NCBI RefSeq assembly: GCF_000744815.1
Contig: NZ_JQMQ01000005.1
Coordinates: 3,728,055-3,792,054 of the forward strand
Direction of reading: 5' to 3'
Length of the DNA stretch: 64,000 nucleotides
Source: Phaeacidiphilus oryzae TH49
Lineage (GTDB): Bacteria; Actinomycetota; Actinomycetes; Streptomycetales; Streptomycetaceae
Shown here: piece by piece, positions 35,204 through 44,954 of the stretch
Layout: each line of letters starts with the position of its first letter
Position numbering within the stretch: the first letter of the stretch is position 1
Translations under genes and position numbers: made by a program
The notes under the pieces: model-generated
Told to the model about the DNA's origin: nothing
The model's database searches: none
What the model saw: only the letters and a program-made list of their open reading frames with translations

Positions 35204-35924
35204 GCCGATGACTGGGACCAACACCGTCACGGAGACCGACGCCGCCACGGCCGAGGCGGCCACGGCGGGGGCGGTTCGCGGCGCGCCGGCGCTGCCGGAC
35301 GAGTTCGCGGTCCAGATCGCGGACTCGGTGAACAGCTTCGTGCTGTCCGTGAGCGAGATCGCCAAGGGCGACGAGCCGGGCAGCGCGATCTCGCTGCTTC
35401 TCCTGGAGGTGTCCCAACTGCTGCTCACCGGTGGCCGGTTGGGCGCGATCGAGGACGTCCTGCCGGACGACAGGTATGAGCCGGACACCGACCGCAGCGA
35501 GGCCGAGGGCGAGGACGAGCTGCGTGAGCGGCTGGCCGAGCTGCTCGCGCCGATCGACGTCTACCACGAGGTCTTCGACCCGTACGGTCCGGCGGAGGAG
35601 CGGCCCAACACCTTCCGGATCTCCGACGACCTCGCCGGAGTCGTCTCCGACCTGCGGCACGGGCTCGCCCACTACCAGGCGGGCCGGGTCCCCGAGGCGC
35701 TCTGGTGGTGGCAGTTCTCCTACCTCGCCAACTGGGGCTCGACCACCACGGCCGTGCTGCGCGCCCTCCACTCGCTGGTCGCCCATGTCCGCCTGGACAG
35801 CCCCATCCTGGCCGCCGCGGACGGCGCCGACATCGACGACGACGGCCTCACCGACGACCAGCTCGCCGAGCAGGCGGGCGCGGTGATGGCCGCCGAACTC
35901 GGCGCGGGCGACGCGGACAAGTAG
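35196..35924 (+). CDS. DUF5063 domain protein
   Basis: A 242-residue acidic protein. After a 30-residue Ala/Thr-rich tail the DUF5063 region runs to about 215: [40 protein letters not shown], and the Trp-rich [20 protein letters not shown]. Function is unknown. It overlaps recR and precedes lysC; this order is conserved in Streptomyces, suggesting co-expression with recR. Confidence 0.85.
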   Translation: MSEPMTGTNTVTETDAATAEAATAGAVRGAPALPDEFAVQIADSVNSFVLSVSEIAKGDEPGSAISLLLLEVSQLLLTGGRLGAIEDVLPDDRYEPDTDRSEAEGEDELRERLAELLAPIDVYHEVFDPYGPAEERPNTFRISDDLAGVVSDLRHGLAHYQAGRVPEALWWWQFSYLANWGSTTTAVLRALHSLVAHVRLDSPILAAADGADIDDDGLTDDQLAEQAGAVMAAELGAGDADK

Positions 35925-35969
35925 GCCGTCCGGTCCGGGCACGCCCAGGCCGGGGCCCGCTGCCGCAAC

Positions 35970-36106
35970 GGCGCTCACGCCGGTCGCACTGCGCCCACGC
36001 CAGTCGCACGGCGCTCACGCCGGTCGCACGGCGCTCACGCCGGTCGCACGGCGCTCGCGCCGCGCCCGCCGGAGCCGTCCGCCGGAGCCGTCCGCCGGAG
36101 CCCTCC
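35970..36106. repeat. Two adjacent tandem repeats before lysC
   Basis: A 20-bp unit (ggcgctcacgccggtcgcac) occurs about 4.6 times at 35970-36062, with the second unit diverged. It is followed by three copies of a 13-bp unit (gccggagccgtcc) at 36068-36106. No coding potential is apparent. The array sits between the DUF5063 stop and the lysC promoter. Confidence 0.85.
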
Positions 36107-36216
36107 GCTACGGAGACGCGGACGTGGCCTGCGTCTCAGCATGCGACGGATCGGATTGGGCTCGTACCCGCTGGTTAGACTTAGCGCGACCGCAATAATC
36201 GGAGGTAGGAGCGCAC

Positions 36217-37494
36217 GTGGGCCTTGTCGTGCAGAAGTACGGAGGCTCCTCCGTTGCCGATGCCGAGGGCATCAAGCGCGTCGCCAGGCGAATCGTCGAC
36301 ACCAAGAAGGCCGGCCATGAGGTCGTCGTCGTGGTGTCCGCGATGGGTGACACGACGGACGAGCTGATCGATCTCGCGGAGGAGGTATCGCCCATCCCGG
36401 GCGGCCGCGAGCTCGACATGCTGCTGACCGCCGGAGAGCGAATCTCCATGGCGCTGCTGGCGATGGCGATCAAATCACTGGGGCACGAGGCGCAGTCCTT
36501 CACCGGCAGCCAGGCCGGCGTGATCACGGATTCCGTGCACAACAAGGCGCGGATCATCGACGTGACCCCGGGGCGGATCCGCACCTCCCTGGACGAGGGC
36601 AACATCGCCATCGTCGCCGGCTTCCAGGGCGTCTCGCAGGACAGCAAGAACATCACCACCCTGGGCCGGGGCGGCTCCGACACCACCGCGGTCGCGCTGG
36701 CCGCCGCGCTGGACGCCGAGGTCTGCGAGATCTACACCGACGTGGACGGCGTCTTCACCGCCGACCCGCGGGTGGTCAAGAAGGCCCGGAAGATCGACGA
36801 GATCGCCTTCGAGGACATGCTCGAACTGGCCTCGTCCGGGTCGAAGGTGCTGCTGCACCGCTGCGTCGAGTACGCCCGGCGCTACAACATTCCCATCCAC
36901 GTGCGCTCCTCGTTCAGCGGGTTGCAGGGCACGTGGGTCCGCAACAAGGAAGAGAGCGAAGGGGCCGCCGAGATGGAGCAGGCGATCATCTCCGGAGTCG
37001 CCCACGACACTTCCGAGGCGAAGATCACCGTCGTGGGAGTGCCGGACAAGCCGGGCGAGGCCGCCCGGATCTTCCGTGCCATCGCCGATGCCGAGATCAA
37101 CATCGACATGGTGGTGCAGAACGTCTCGCAGGCGACCACCTCCCTGACCGACATCTCCTTCACCCTCCCCAAGACGGAGGGCCGGAAGGCGATCGAGGCG
37201 CTGGAGAAGGTGCAGGCCGGGATCGGTTACGACTCGCTCCGCTACGACGACCAGATCGGCAAGATCTCCCTGGTCGGCGCGGGGATGCGGTCCAACCCGG
37301 GGGTCACCGCGACCTTCTTCGAGGCGCTGTCCAACGCGGGCGTCAACATCGAGCTGATCTCCACCTCGGAGATCCGGATCTCGGTGGTCACCCGCGCCGA
37401 CGACGTCAACCAGGCGGTGCAGGCCGTGCACTCCGCCTTCGGCCTGGACAGCGACAGCGACGAGGCGGTCGTCTACGGCGGCACCGGGCGATGA
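36217..37494 (+). CDS. lysC: Aspartate kinase
   Basis: A 425-residue enzyme, first step of the aspartate pathway to Lys, Thr, Met and Ile. The kinase domain has [45 protein letters not shown] and [15 protein letters not shown]. Two ACT domains follow ([33 protein letters not shown]) that bind Lys/Thr for feedback. GGAGGTAGGAG precedes the GTG. An internal ATG at 36973 (codon 253, [10 protein letters not shown]) corresponds to the internal beta-subunit start known for related alpha2beta2 aspartate kinases. It overlaps the next gene by 4 bp. Confidence 0.95.
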   Translation: MGLVVQKYGGSSVADAEGIKRVARRIVDTKKAGHEVVVVVSAMGDTTDELIDLAEEVSPIPGGRELDMLLTAGERISMALLAMAIKSLGHEAQSFTGSQAGVITDSVHNKARIIDVTPGRIRTSLDEGNIAIVAGFQGVSQDSKNITTLGRGGSDTTAVALAAALDAEVCEIYTDVDGVFTADPRVVKKARKIDEIAFEDMLELASSGSKVLLHRCVEYARRYNIPIHVRSSFSGLQGTWVRNKEESEGAAEMEQAIISGVAHDTSEAKITVVGVPDKPGEAARIFRAIADAEINIDMVVQNVSQATTSLTDISFTLPKTEGRKAIEALEKVQAGIGYDSLRYDDQIGKISLVGAGMRSNPGVTATFFEALSNAGVNIELISTSEIRISVVTRADDVNQAVQAVHSAFGLDSDSDEAVVYGGTGR

Positions 37495-38789
37495 CCCCGG
37501 ACGGGGCGGCGAGCGCACCCACGCCGGAGAGCCCCTCGGGGGGCGTCTCCGAGAGCGAGAGCTCTGGGCGCGCGCCCGAGAGGGCCGCCGCCGGCGGAGG
37601 CCGGCGGCGTCGCCGCCCCACCCTCGTCGTGGCCGGGGCCACCGGCCGGATCGGCTCCGTCCTCCTCGAGCTCCTCTCCACCAGGTCCGACGTCTGGGGC
37701 GAGATCCGGCTGGCCGCCGCCCCCGAGGAGCACGGACGCCGGCTGACCGTCCGCGGCGAGGAGACCGAGCTGCGGGCGCTGGACGAGGACTGCTTCGCGG
37801 GCGCGGACATCGCGCTGTTCGCGCTGCCCAAGCCGCTGGCCGCGCGGTGGGCGCCGATCGCGGTCGGCAACGGCTGCGTGGTGGTGGACAGTTCGGGCGC
37901 CTTCCGGATGCACCCGGAGGTGCCGCTGGTGGTGCCGGAGGTGAACGCCGCCACCGCGCGCCTGCGTCCGCGCGGTGTCGTCGCCGGCCCTCGCGGCACC
38001 ACCCCTCCGCTCGCGGTGGCACTCGGCGCCCTGCACGCCGAGTTCGGCCTCGCCGAACTCGTGCTGGCCACCTACCAGGCGGCCTCCGGGGCCGGCGAGT
38101 CCGGGGTGCGGCGGCTGCGCGCGCAGCTCTCCGCCGTCGCCGTCGGCCAGGCGGCCGGACAGGCGCCCGGCACCTATCCCGGAGACGTCCGGCGGGCGAT
38201 CGGCGATCTGGACGAGCACGGCGAGCCGCTGCGCCCCGAGGCGTCCGGCCCCGAGGCGGCTGGCGCGGAGGCAGCTGGCGCGGAGGCGCCCGGCGCGGAC
38301 CCGGACGACGCGCCGCTGGCGCTCAACGTCGTCCCCTGGTGCGGCCGTACGGAGGAGGACGGCTGGTCCTCTGAGGAGCTCGGGCTGCGCGAGGAGCTCC
38401 GCAAGATCCTCGGCCTCCCCGAGCTGAAGGCCACCGCGACCTGCGTGCGGGTCCCGGTGGTGACCGGCCACTCGATCGCGGTGCACGCGGTATTCGCCCG
38501 CGAGGTCACCGTCGAGCGGGCCCACCGGGTCCTCGCCGAGGCGCCCGGCGTCCTCGTCTACGACGACCCCGAGCAGCGGGAGTTCCCCACCCCGGTGGAC
38601 GTGGTCGGCACCGACCCGGCCTGGGTGGGCCGGGTGCGGCGGTCCCCGGACGACCCGCGGGCGCTGGACTTCTTCCTCTGCGCCGACAACCTGCGCAAGG
38701 GCGGCGCCCTCAACCTGGTGCAGATCGCGGAGGCGGTCTGCGCCGAGCCCGCCGCGGCCACCGAGCCGGCCGCGCCCGGCCGCCCGTAA
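37491..38789 (+). CDS. Aspartate-semialdehyde dehydrogenase-like protein lacking the catalytic cysteine
   Basis: A 432-residue protein clearly of the ASADH family: [68 protein letters not shown] and [20 protein letters not shown] are all in order. The active-site loop that should read NPNCTT is GPRGTT, so the catalytic Cys is Gly. The acid/base His and substrate Arg remain. A 45-residue disordered N-terminus and an Ala/Gly/Glu repeat insert (near 255-270) are also odd. It is coupled to lysC by ATGA. It may be a regulatory pseudoenzyme, or the true ASADH is elsewhere in the genome. Confidence 0.85.
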   Translation: MTPDGAASAPTPESPSGGVSESESSGRAPERAAAGGGRRRRRPTLVVAGATGRIGSVLLELLSTRSDVWGEIRLAAAPEEHGRRLTVRGEETELRALDEDCFAGADIALFALPKPLAARWAPIAVGNGCVVVDSSGAFRMHPEVPLVVPEVNAATARLRPRGVVAGPRGTTPPLAVALGALHAEFGLAELVLATYQAASGAGESGVRRLRAQLSAVAVGQAAGQAPGTYPGDVRRAIGDLDEHGEPLRPEASGPEAAGAEAAGAEAPGADPDDAPLALNVVPWCGRTEEDGWSSEELGLREELRKILGLPELKATATCVRVPVVTGHSIAVHAVFAREVTVERAHRVLAEAPGVLVYDDPEQREFPTPVDVVGTDPAWVGRVRRSPDDPRALDFFLCADNLRKGGALNLVQIAEAVCAEPAAATEPAAPGRP

Positions 38790-39008
38790 AACCACCGGTC
38801 GCACACGAGCGGTCCTGGCATGATTCTGACGCGCGCGGCAACCCGTCCCACCCGCCGGGAAGCGAACGGCCTGTCGGGGGCTCTGTCCTGGTTCGCCGGA
38901 ACGTGTGGAACTTCGGGAGTGGAGGGAACCGCTCCGAGTGCCGCATACGTCCTGCCGTTCGCGGTGAACCGTGTGCAACCCTTGGCGGGTTCGAGGTGTC
39001 CAACTGTC

Positions 39009-39743
39009 GTGGCGGAGATTGTGGGTGTGGAGCCGGTGGGCTTGGGACTGCCCGGTCGCAGACCGTCCCGCCGTGCCGTCGACGGCCCGGTTCTGGGCGG
39101 TCTGCAGGCCGGCGGTGCAGGTCAGGCGGTGGGCAAGTCCGGTCGCGGGTCCGGCCGTACGGGGCTCGGCGGGCCGACCCCGGGTGCTTCGCTGCCCGCG
39201 TCCACCTCTTCCGTGCCGACCGCCGAGCATGAGCGCGCCGACGCGGCGGAGGGCACGTCGGTGCACCATTTGACCGTGACCTATCAGGCGCACTACCGCT
39301 CGCTGCTGGGTCTCGCCGCGCTGCTCCTGGACGACACCGCCTCCTGCGAGGACGTGGTCCAGGAGGCCTTCATCCGGGTGCACGCGGCCCGCGCCCGGGT
39401 GCGCGACCCCGAGAAGACCCTCGCCTACCTCCGGCAGACGGTGGTCAACCTCTCCCGCTCCACCCTCCGTCGGCGAATACTCGGTCTGCGCCTGCTGCCC
39501 AAACCCATGCCGGACGCCGCCAGCGCGGAAGAGGGCGCGTACGACTCGCTGGAGCGCGATCAGCTGATCCACGCCCTCCGCGGGCTGCAGCGCCGCCAGC
39601 GCGAGGTGCTGGTGCTGCGCTACTTCTCCGACATGACGGAGTCCCAGGTGGCCGACGCGCTGGGGATCTCGGTCGGCTCCGTGAAGGCCTACGGCTCCCG
39701 CGGACTCACCGCGCTGCGGGCCCTGATGGAGGCCGAGTCATGA
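39009..39743 (+). CDS. ECF sigma factor, SigE-like family
   Basis: About 244 residues if GTG 39009 is the start (a later GTG at 39261 would give a form beginning at region 2). A 90-residue Gly/Pro-rich N-terminal extension is followed by sigma region 2 (LDDTASCEDVVQEAFIRVHA; PEKTLAYLRQTVVNLSRSTL) and region 4 (LQRRQREVLVLRYFSDMTES and ISVGSVKAYGSRGLTALR). Its stop overlaps the start of a long membrane protein, the usual position of a cognate anti-sigma factor. Target promoters are unknown. Confidence 0.88.
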   Translation: MAEIVGVEPVGLGLPGRRPSRRAVDGPVLGGLQAGGAGQAVGKSGRGSGRTGLGGPTPGASLPASTSSVPTAEHERADAAEGTSVHHLTVTYQAHYRSLLGLAALLLDDTASCEDVVQEAFIRVHAARARVRDPEKTLAYLRQTVVNLSRSTLRRRILGLRLLPKPMPDAASAEEGAYDSLERDQLIHALRGLQRRQREVLVLRYFSDMTESQVADALGISVGSVKAYGSRGLTALRALMEAES

Positions 39744-42106
39744 CGCGACGCCATGACCGGGGGGAGCCCGAGGAGTTCGGACGCAACGCGTCCGCAGGGG
39801 CCGCGCCCGGAGCCTCCGGATCGACCGGGGCTGCCGGATCGACCGGGGCTGCCGGTTCGGCCGGGGCTGCGGGATCGGCCGGCGCTGCGGGATCGACCGG
39901 TTCCACCGGACCGGTGAGGGGAGCTGGATCGGGCGGCTCGGCGGGGGCCGTCGGGTCGATTGGCGCTGCCGGGTCGACAGGGGCTGCCGGGGCCGCCGGC
40001 GTCGCCGGATCCGCACGGGATACGGGAACCATCGGGGCCGCAGGGCCTGCCGGTGGCCATGGGTCGTTCGGGGCGGCTGGGCCTGTCGGCGCGGCCGATG
40101 TGCCCGATGTGTCCGATGCGGGCGACGCGGCCGAGGCCGCTGAAGCTGCCGAGGCTGCCGCAGCTGTCGAAGCCGCTGGTGCTGCGGGGATCGGCGGGGA
40201 AGCCATGGACACCGCGCCCGCCGACGCCGGTCCGGCGAACCCGCAGGGACCGGGCTCCGGCGTGCCCGCCGACTCCGGGCTGCCCGCCGCGTCGAGCGTG
40301 CCCGTCGCTTCGGGCGTGCCTGGCGCTTCGAACGTGCCCGCCGCCTCGAGCGTGCCCGGCGTTCCGGGCGTGCCGGCCTCTTCGGGCGAGCCCTCTGCCG
40401 AGCTCGTCGAGGCTCTGCGTAGCGGGCTTCGCAGTTCGGTGTCCGGCGTGGCGCCCTCGGCCGATGCTCTCGACCGGCTGCGTCGTGCCGTGCCGCGTCG
40501 CCGCGCCCGTCGCCGGCAGGCGATCGGCGGGGCCATCGCGCTGGTCGTCCTGACCGGTGCGGCGATCCCGCTGATCCGGCTGACCGGCGGGGACGCCGTG
40601 CGGGTCGACCAGGCCGCGCGCCCGGCCCCGGGTGCCTCGTCCGGGAGCTCCTCGGCAGGCGCCTACCCGGGCCTCGGCACGCCCGGAGGAGGCGCCGGCG
40701 CCGGCAGCAGCGGCAGCCCGTCCGGCGGCGGCCAGAACGGGAGCTCGCCCGGCTATCCGGTGGCCACCCTGCTGCCGGGCGGCGGCTCCGGAATGCTCCA
40801 GCCCGTCCCCGGCAGCAGCGGAACCGGCGGCTCCGCCTCCGGTGGAAGCACGTCCGGGGGCGGGGGCGGGGGCGGCACCCTGCCGCCCGAATGCTCGCGC
40901 TCCCAACTCGGCCGCGGCGCGGCCTCGGTGGGTCAGGCGGCGTCCGACGGCGTGGTCTACGGCAGCTTCGACGTCACCAACGTGTCCGGCAGGGCCTGCA
41001 CGGTGAGCGGTGCGGGAACGGTGACCGTCGGATCCGTGCACGGGACCTCCGCCGGGCGGATCCAGGTCGTCGCCCACACCGCCTCCGACCCGGCCAGCCA
41101 GCTGCCGCCGCCGCAGCAGGCACCGGCCAACCTGGTGCTCCAGCCCGAGGCCTCGTACCGGGTCGAGTTCGGCTGGGTGCCGAACAGCGGGAACGGTACG
41201 GACTGCACCAGCACCACCCCCGCGGCCACCGCCGACAGCGGCACGCCCGGCGCGAACTCCCTGCGGCAGGCCGTGTACATCCAGCAGGCCGACCAGCCCG
41301 AGGTCTCCGGCGGCGAGATGGGACCCACCAACTCCACGCTGATGCTGCTGGCGACCGGGGCCGCGCTGGACCAACCCGGATACGCCGAGGCCACGTTCGC
41401 CCCGGCGCTCGCGGCGGACGCGTCGGGCACGGCGGGCTTGTCGGGCACGGCGTCGGACACGTCGGGCACGGCGTCGGACGCCTCGGCCCTGTCGCCCTCC
41501 TCCGCCACGCCGGCCGCGCCGACCGCCTCGGCGTCCGACCGGCCCTCGGGCACGTCGGCGTCCCCGTCCGGGGCTGCCGCCGGCGGCCCGGCCTCGGCCT
41601 CCGCGTCGCCCTCCGCCTCGGCGTCGCCCTCCGCATCGGCCTCGATCCCCTCGTCCTCCGGTCCGACCGCCTCGTCCACGGCCACCGTGGGACCGGTCGC
41701 GCCGTCCGCCACCTTCTCTCCCGCCCCCTCGCCGTCGCCGACGGCCTCGGGCCGGAGGTCGGTCGCGCCCACCTCGTTCTCCGGCTCCGGCTCGCCGTCG
41801 AGCGGCGGTTCGCAGGCGACCACCAACGGCCGGCGGGACGGCGGCGGCCCGTCGCCCACCGCCTCGGCCTCGCCCACCCCGTCCAAGAACGTCACGGTGA
41901 CGCTGGACCACACGCCAGGACCGGGCGGCGCGCCGGTTGCCAGCGCGCAGCTGAGGGGCGCGTGCTCGGGGACGGTCTACCGGACCGAACCGCTGCCCGC
42001 CTCCTCCACCAGCGCGTCCTCCGGTTCGACGACCGGGGCGTCCTCCTCGGCGGGAACCGGGTCCACCGCCTCCGAGGGCCCCTCCGGCACCGCCACCGGA
42101 AACTGA
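39740..42106 (+). CDS. Long single-pass, low-complexity membrane protein coupled to the sigma gene
   Basis: A 788-residue protein. Residues 15-135 are Gly-Ala-Ala/Ser triplet repeats from an 18-bp DNA repeat (near 39810-39910). A short conserved cytosolic segment (SADALDRLRRAVPRRRARRR) leads into one membrane helix (AIGGAIALVVLTGAAIPLI, about 258-278). Outside are Ser/Gly linkers, a folded domain (about 385-560) with paired Cys and GSFDVTNVSGRACTVSGAGT, then a Ser/Ala/Pro stalk and a short C-terminal domain. It overlaps the sigma stop (ATGA). Topology and position suggest an anti-sigma-like sensor, but no zinc HxxxCxxC motif is present. Confidence 0.75.
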   Translation: MTRRHDRGEPEEFGRNASAGAAPGASGSTGAAGSTGAAGSAGAAGSAGAAGSTGSTGPVRGAGSGGSAGAVGSIGAAGSTGAAGAAGVAGSARDTGTIGAAGPAGGHGSFGAAGPVGAADVPDVSDAGDAAEAAEAAEAAAAVEAAGAAGIGGEAMDTAPADAGPANPQGPGSGVPADSGLPAASSVPVASGVPGASNVPAASSVPGVPGVPASSGEPSAELVEALRSGLRSSVSGVAPSADALDRLRRAVPRRRARRRQAIGGAIALVVLTGAAIPLIRLTGGDAVRVDQAARPAPGASSGSSSAGAYPGLGTPGGGAGAGSSGSPSGGGQNGSSPGYPVATLLPGGGSGMLQPVPGSSGTGGSASGGSTSGGGGGGGTLPPECSRSQLGRGAASVGQAASDGVVYGSFDVTNVSGRACTVSGAGTVTVGSVHGTSAGRIQVVAHTASDPASQLPPPQQAPANLVLQPEASYRVEFGWVPNSGNGTDCTSTTPAATADSGTPGANSLRQAVYIQQADQPEVSGGEMGPTNSTLMLLATGAALDQPGYAEATFAPALAADASGTAGLSGTASDTSGTASDASALSPSSATPAAPTASASDRPSGTSASPSGAAAGGPASASASPSASASPSASASIPSSSGPTASSTATVGPVAPSATFSPAPSPSPTASGRRSVAPTSFSGSGSPSSGGSQATTNGRRDGGGPSPTASASPTPSKNVTVTLDHTPGPGGAPVASAQLRGACSGTVYRTEPLPASSTSASSGSTTGASSSAGTGSTASEGPSGTATGN

Positions 42107-42161
42107 CCCCGGGGACTCGCCGCCACCCCTCGGCCCCCCGGGGACATAAAGACCGCGTTCG

Positions 42162-43019
42162 GTGCGTACCGTGTGGAGCGTGTACCGGTTCCTGCTGACC
42201 CCACGCTGGCTGGGGCTCACCCTTTTCGCGATGGTCGCCGTTCCGACCTGCGTGTGGCTGGGACTCTGGCAGCTGAGCAGATTCGACGGCCAGGTACAGC
42301 ACAGCGAGGAGCAGAAGGCCCATCCGCCGAGCGTCAGCTCCGCGCAGCCCCTCGACGTCCTGATCACCGGCGCCGACCAGGCCGGCACCACGGCCGACGA
42401 CGTCGGCAAGGAGGTCAGCTTCGCGGGCGTCTACGACACCGCACACCAACTCCTGGTCCCGGAACGGCAGGTGGACCAGCGCACCGGCTTCTATCTGCTG
42501 ACCCCGCTGCGCCTAGCCAACGGCCAGTACGTGCCAGTGGTGCGCGGCTGGATGCCGGGCCGGGCGAGCGCGGCGGCGGCCGCCAAGGCGCCGGCGCCCG
42601 GCGGCCTGGTGGACGTCGTCGGACGGATGCAGGCGCCCGAGTCCTCCAGCACGCCCGGCGTGATCGGCAGCGGGGCGCTGCCGTCCGGCCAGACCGGCAT
42701 GATCAGCGCCGCGAATCTCCTCAACCAGCTGCCCTACCAGGTGTGGAACGGGTGGATCGCGCTGGACCGGGTGGGTCGCGGGCTCACCGCGGTGCCGACC
42801 TACCAGCCGAACGGCGGGGGCGGGGTGAGCATGCGGGCGGTGCAGAACCTCGGCTACACCTGCCAGTGGTTCGTCTTCGCCGGCTTCGCCGTCTTCATGT
42901 GGTTCCGGCTGGTCCGCAACGAGGCGGAGACGCAGCGCGACCGCGCGCTCGGCCTCCTCGACGGGGACGAGGAGTCGGCCGAGGAGGCGGCCCGCCGCCG
43001 CCTCGCCCAGCGGGCCTGA
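42162..43019 (+). CDS. SURF1 family cytochrome oxidase assembly protein
   Basis: A 285-residue membrane protein with two terminal helices, near 12-32 (WLGLTLFAMVAVPTCVWLGL) and 240-258 (WFVFAGFAVFMWFRLVRNEA), and an extracytoplasmic beta domain between. SURF1 motifs are GLWQLSRFD, GFYLLTPLRLANGQYVPVVR, GWMPG and YQVWNGWIALDR. It assists heme A insertion into cytochrome aa3. The start is GTG 42162. Confidence 0.92.
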   Translation: MRTVWSVYRFLLTPRWLGLTLFAMVAVPTCVWLGLWQLSRFDGQVQHSEEQKAHPPSVSSAQPLDVLITGADQAGTTADDVGKEVSFAGVYDTAHQLLVPERQVDQRTGFYLLTPLRLANGQYVPVVRGWMPGRASAAAAAKAPAPGGLVDVVGRMQAPESSSTPGVIGSGALPSGQTGMISAANLLNQLPYQVWNGWIALDRVGRGLTAVPTYQPNGGGGVSMRAVQNLGYTCQWFVFAGFAVFMWFRLVRNEAETQRDRALGLLDGDEESAEEAARRRLAQRA

Positions 43020-43047
43020 CCGAAGTCAGGCCCGTCGGCCCCCCGCG

Positions 43048-44919
43048 CTACTCGGCCCGCTTCAGGTTCCGCTCCGCGAAGTCCAGCTCCAGCCGCAGCT
43101 GCTTGATCCGCTCCTCCACGACCAGCGAGCCGTGGCCCGCCTCGTACCGGTACACCTCGTGCGGCTTCCCCAGCTCCGCCAGCCGGTCCACGTAGTTCTC
43201 GATCTGGCGGATCGGGCAGCGCGGGTCGTTGAGCCCGGCGCTGATGTACACCGGAGCCCGCACCTCCTCGACGTAGGTCAGCGGCGAGGAGGCCGCGTAC
43301 CGCTCGGGGACCTCCTCCGGGGTGCCGCCGATCAGCGTGCGGTCCATCGCCTTCAGCGCCTCCATCTCGTCCTGGTACGCCGTCACGTAGTCGGCGACCG
43401 GGACCGCGGCCAGGCCCAGCGACCACAGCCCCGGCTGCGAGCCGAGGCCGAGGAGGGTCAGGTAGCCGCCCCAGGAGCCGCCGCTGAGCACCAGCCGGTC
43501 GGGGTCGGCGAGGCCGGAGGAGACCGCCCACTCGCGGACCGCCGCGATGTCCTCCAGCTCGATCAGGCCGACCCGCTCGCGCAGCGCGTCCGTCCAGGCC
43601 TGCCCGTAGCCGGTCGAGCCGCGGTAGTTGACCCGGACGACGGCGTAGCCGTGGTCCAGCCAGGCGGCCGGCCCGGGGGCGAAGGCGTCGCTGTCGTGCC
43701 AGGTCGGGCCGCCGTGGATCTCGAAGATGGTGGGGTACGGGCCGTCGCCGGTCCCTGCCGGGCGCTGCACGAGCGCATGGACCCGGCCGCCGGGCCCGTC
43801 CACCCACACGTCCTCGACCGGCAGCGAGGGGGGCGCCTGCGGCCCCGGCGCGGCCAGTACCACCGAGCCGTCCCGGCTGCTGCGCACGGCCGGCGGCTCG
43901 GCGGCCGAGGACCACAGGTACTCGACGCTGCCGTCCGGCCGGGCGCCGGCGCCGGAGACCGTTCCGGCCGGGGTATCCACCCGGGTCAGCGCGCCGCTGC
44001 CCAACTCGTAGCGGTACAGCTCGCTGCGTGCCTGATAGGTGTGCTCGACCAGCAGGGCGGACGCGTCCGGGTACCACTCCGCGGAGACCTCGCCGGGCAG
44101 CTCCGTGCCGTCCGGCAGGCGGAGCGCCAGTTCCTCCTCGGTGCCCTCCACCGGGTTCCAGATCAGCAGCTCCCAGCGGCCCCGGCGCTGGTGGGCGACG
44201 AGCATCCGGGAGTCGCCGGCGATCGGGGCGAAGCCGAGGCAGGAGAGGCCGCGCGGCTCCTCGCGGCCGGTCGCGTCGTCCAGTTCGCCGACGGCGGCGT
44301 TCTCCGGGAGCCTGAGCACCCGCAGCGCCGAGTGCATGGCGTCTCCGTGCTCGGTGTGCTCGACGGCCAGCAGCTTCGCGTCGTGGGAGAGATCGGCGAC
44401 GCCGCCCGACTCGCGGTGCCGGTAGACCTCCACGGGCTCCTCGGCGCCCGGGCGGCGGACGTGGATCGTGGTCCCGTGCTCGTCCGTGGAGCGCCCGACG
44501 GCGACCGTGCCGTCCCGCCCGAGCGCCAGCCCGGCCGGGTACGAGGGCTCCAGGCCGGGCACGGCGGTCTCGTCGTCGCCGCCTGCGAAGGGCTGCCGGC
44601 GCCAGACCCCGAACTCGTCCCCGTCCTTGTCGTCGAACCACCAGATCCACTCGCCGTCCGGGCTGAGGACGGCGTCGGTGGTGCCGTTCGGGCGGTCGGT
44701 CACCTGCCGCTGCCCGCCCGTCGACCGGTCCCAGGCGTACACCTCGTAGGTGCCGGTGGCGTTGGAGACGAAGAGCGAGCGGTCGGGCGCGTCCTCGGCC
44801 CACTCGGGGAAGCCGACCCGGGCGGCCCGGAAGCGCTGCTCCCACTCGGCCGCGGGGGCCGTGGTGGCCTCCGGCGTGGGGGACGCGGGCTCGGGCGTCT
44901 GCTGCTGGTTCTCACTCAT
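43048..44919 (-). CDS. Prolyl oligopeptidase family (S9) peptidase
   Basis: A 623-residue cytosolic peptidase. An N-terminal beta-propeller (about 30-370, with repeats such as PDRSLFVSNATGTYEVYAWD) limits access to a C-terminal alpha/beta-hydrolase. The nucleophile is in LSGGSWGGYL, the Asp in AGLNDPRCP and the His in EAGHGSLV. HGGPTWHDSD forms the oxyanion region. It hydrolyses short peptides. It is divergent, 35 bp away, from the cupin gene. Confidence 0.92.
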   Translation of the reverse strand: MSENQQQTPEPASPTPEATTAPAAEWEQRFRAARVGFPEWAEDAPDRSLFVSNATGTYEVYAWDRSTGGQRQVTDRPNGTTDAVLSPDGEWIWWFDDKDGDEFGVWRRQPFAGGDDETAVPGLEPSYPAGLALGRDGTVAVGRSTDEHGTTIHVRRPGAEEPVEVYRHRESGGVADLSHDAKLLAVEHTEHGDAMHSALRVLRLPENAAVGELDDATGREEPRGLSCLGFAPIAGDSRMLVAHQRRGRWELLIWNPVEGTEEELALRLPDGTELPGEVSAEWYPDASALLVEHTYQARSELYRYELGSGALTRVDTPAGTVSGAGARPDGSVEYLWSSAAEPPAVRSSRDGSVVLAAPGPQAPPSLPVEDVWVDGPGGRVHALVQRPAGTGDGPYPTIFEIHGGPTWHDSDAFAPGPAAWLDHGYAVVRVNYRGSTGYGQAWTDALRERVGLIELEDIAAVREWAVSSGLADPDRLVLSGGSWGGYLTLLGLGSQPGLWSLGLAAVPVADYVTAYQDEMEALKAMDRTLIGGTPEEVPERYAASSPLTYVEEVRAPVYISAGLNDPRCPIRQIENYVDRLAELGKPHEVYRYEAGHGSLVVEERIKQLRLELDFAERNLKRAE

Positions 44920-44954
44920 GCCCCCATCAAACCCGATCAGGCAGACTGACCGAC

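Noticed and set aside
35970-36062. Tandem array considered as a CRISPR
   Set aside because: The 20-bp units are contiguous without unique spacers and no cas gene is present in the window.
39689-42409. 906-codon minus-strand frame opposite the sigma-coupled membrane protein
   Set aside because: Mirror of a repetitive GC-rich gene; no start signal or domain, while the plus-strand gene has ATGA coupling, a membrane helix and Cys pairs.
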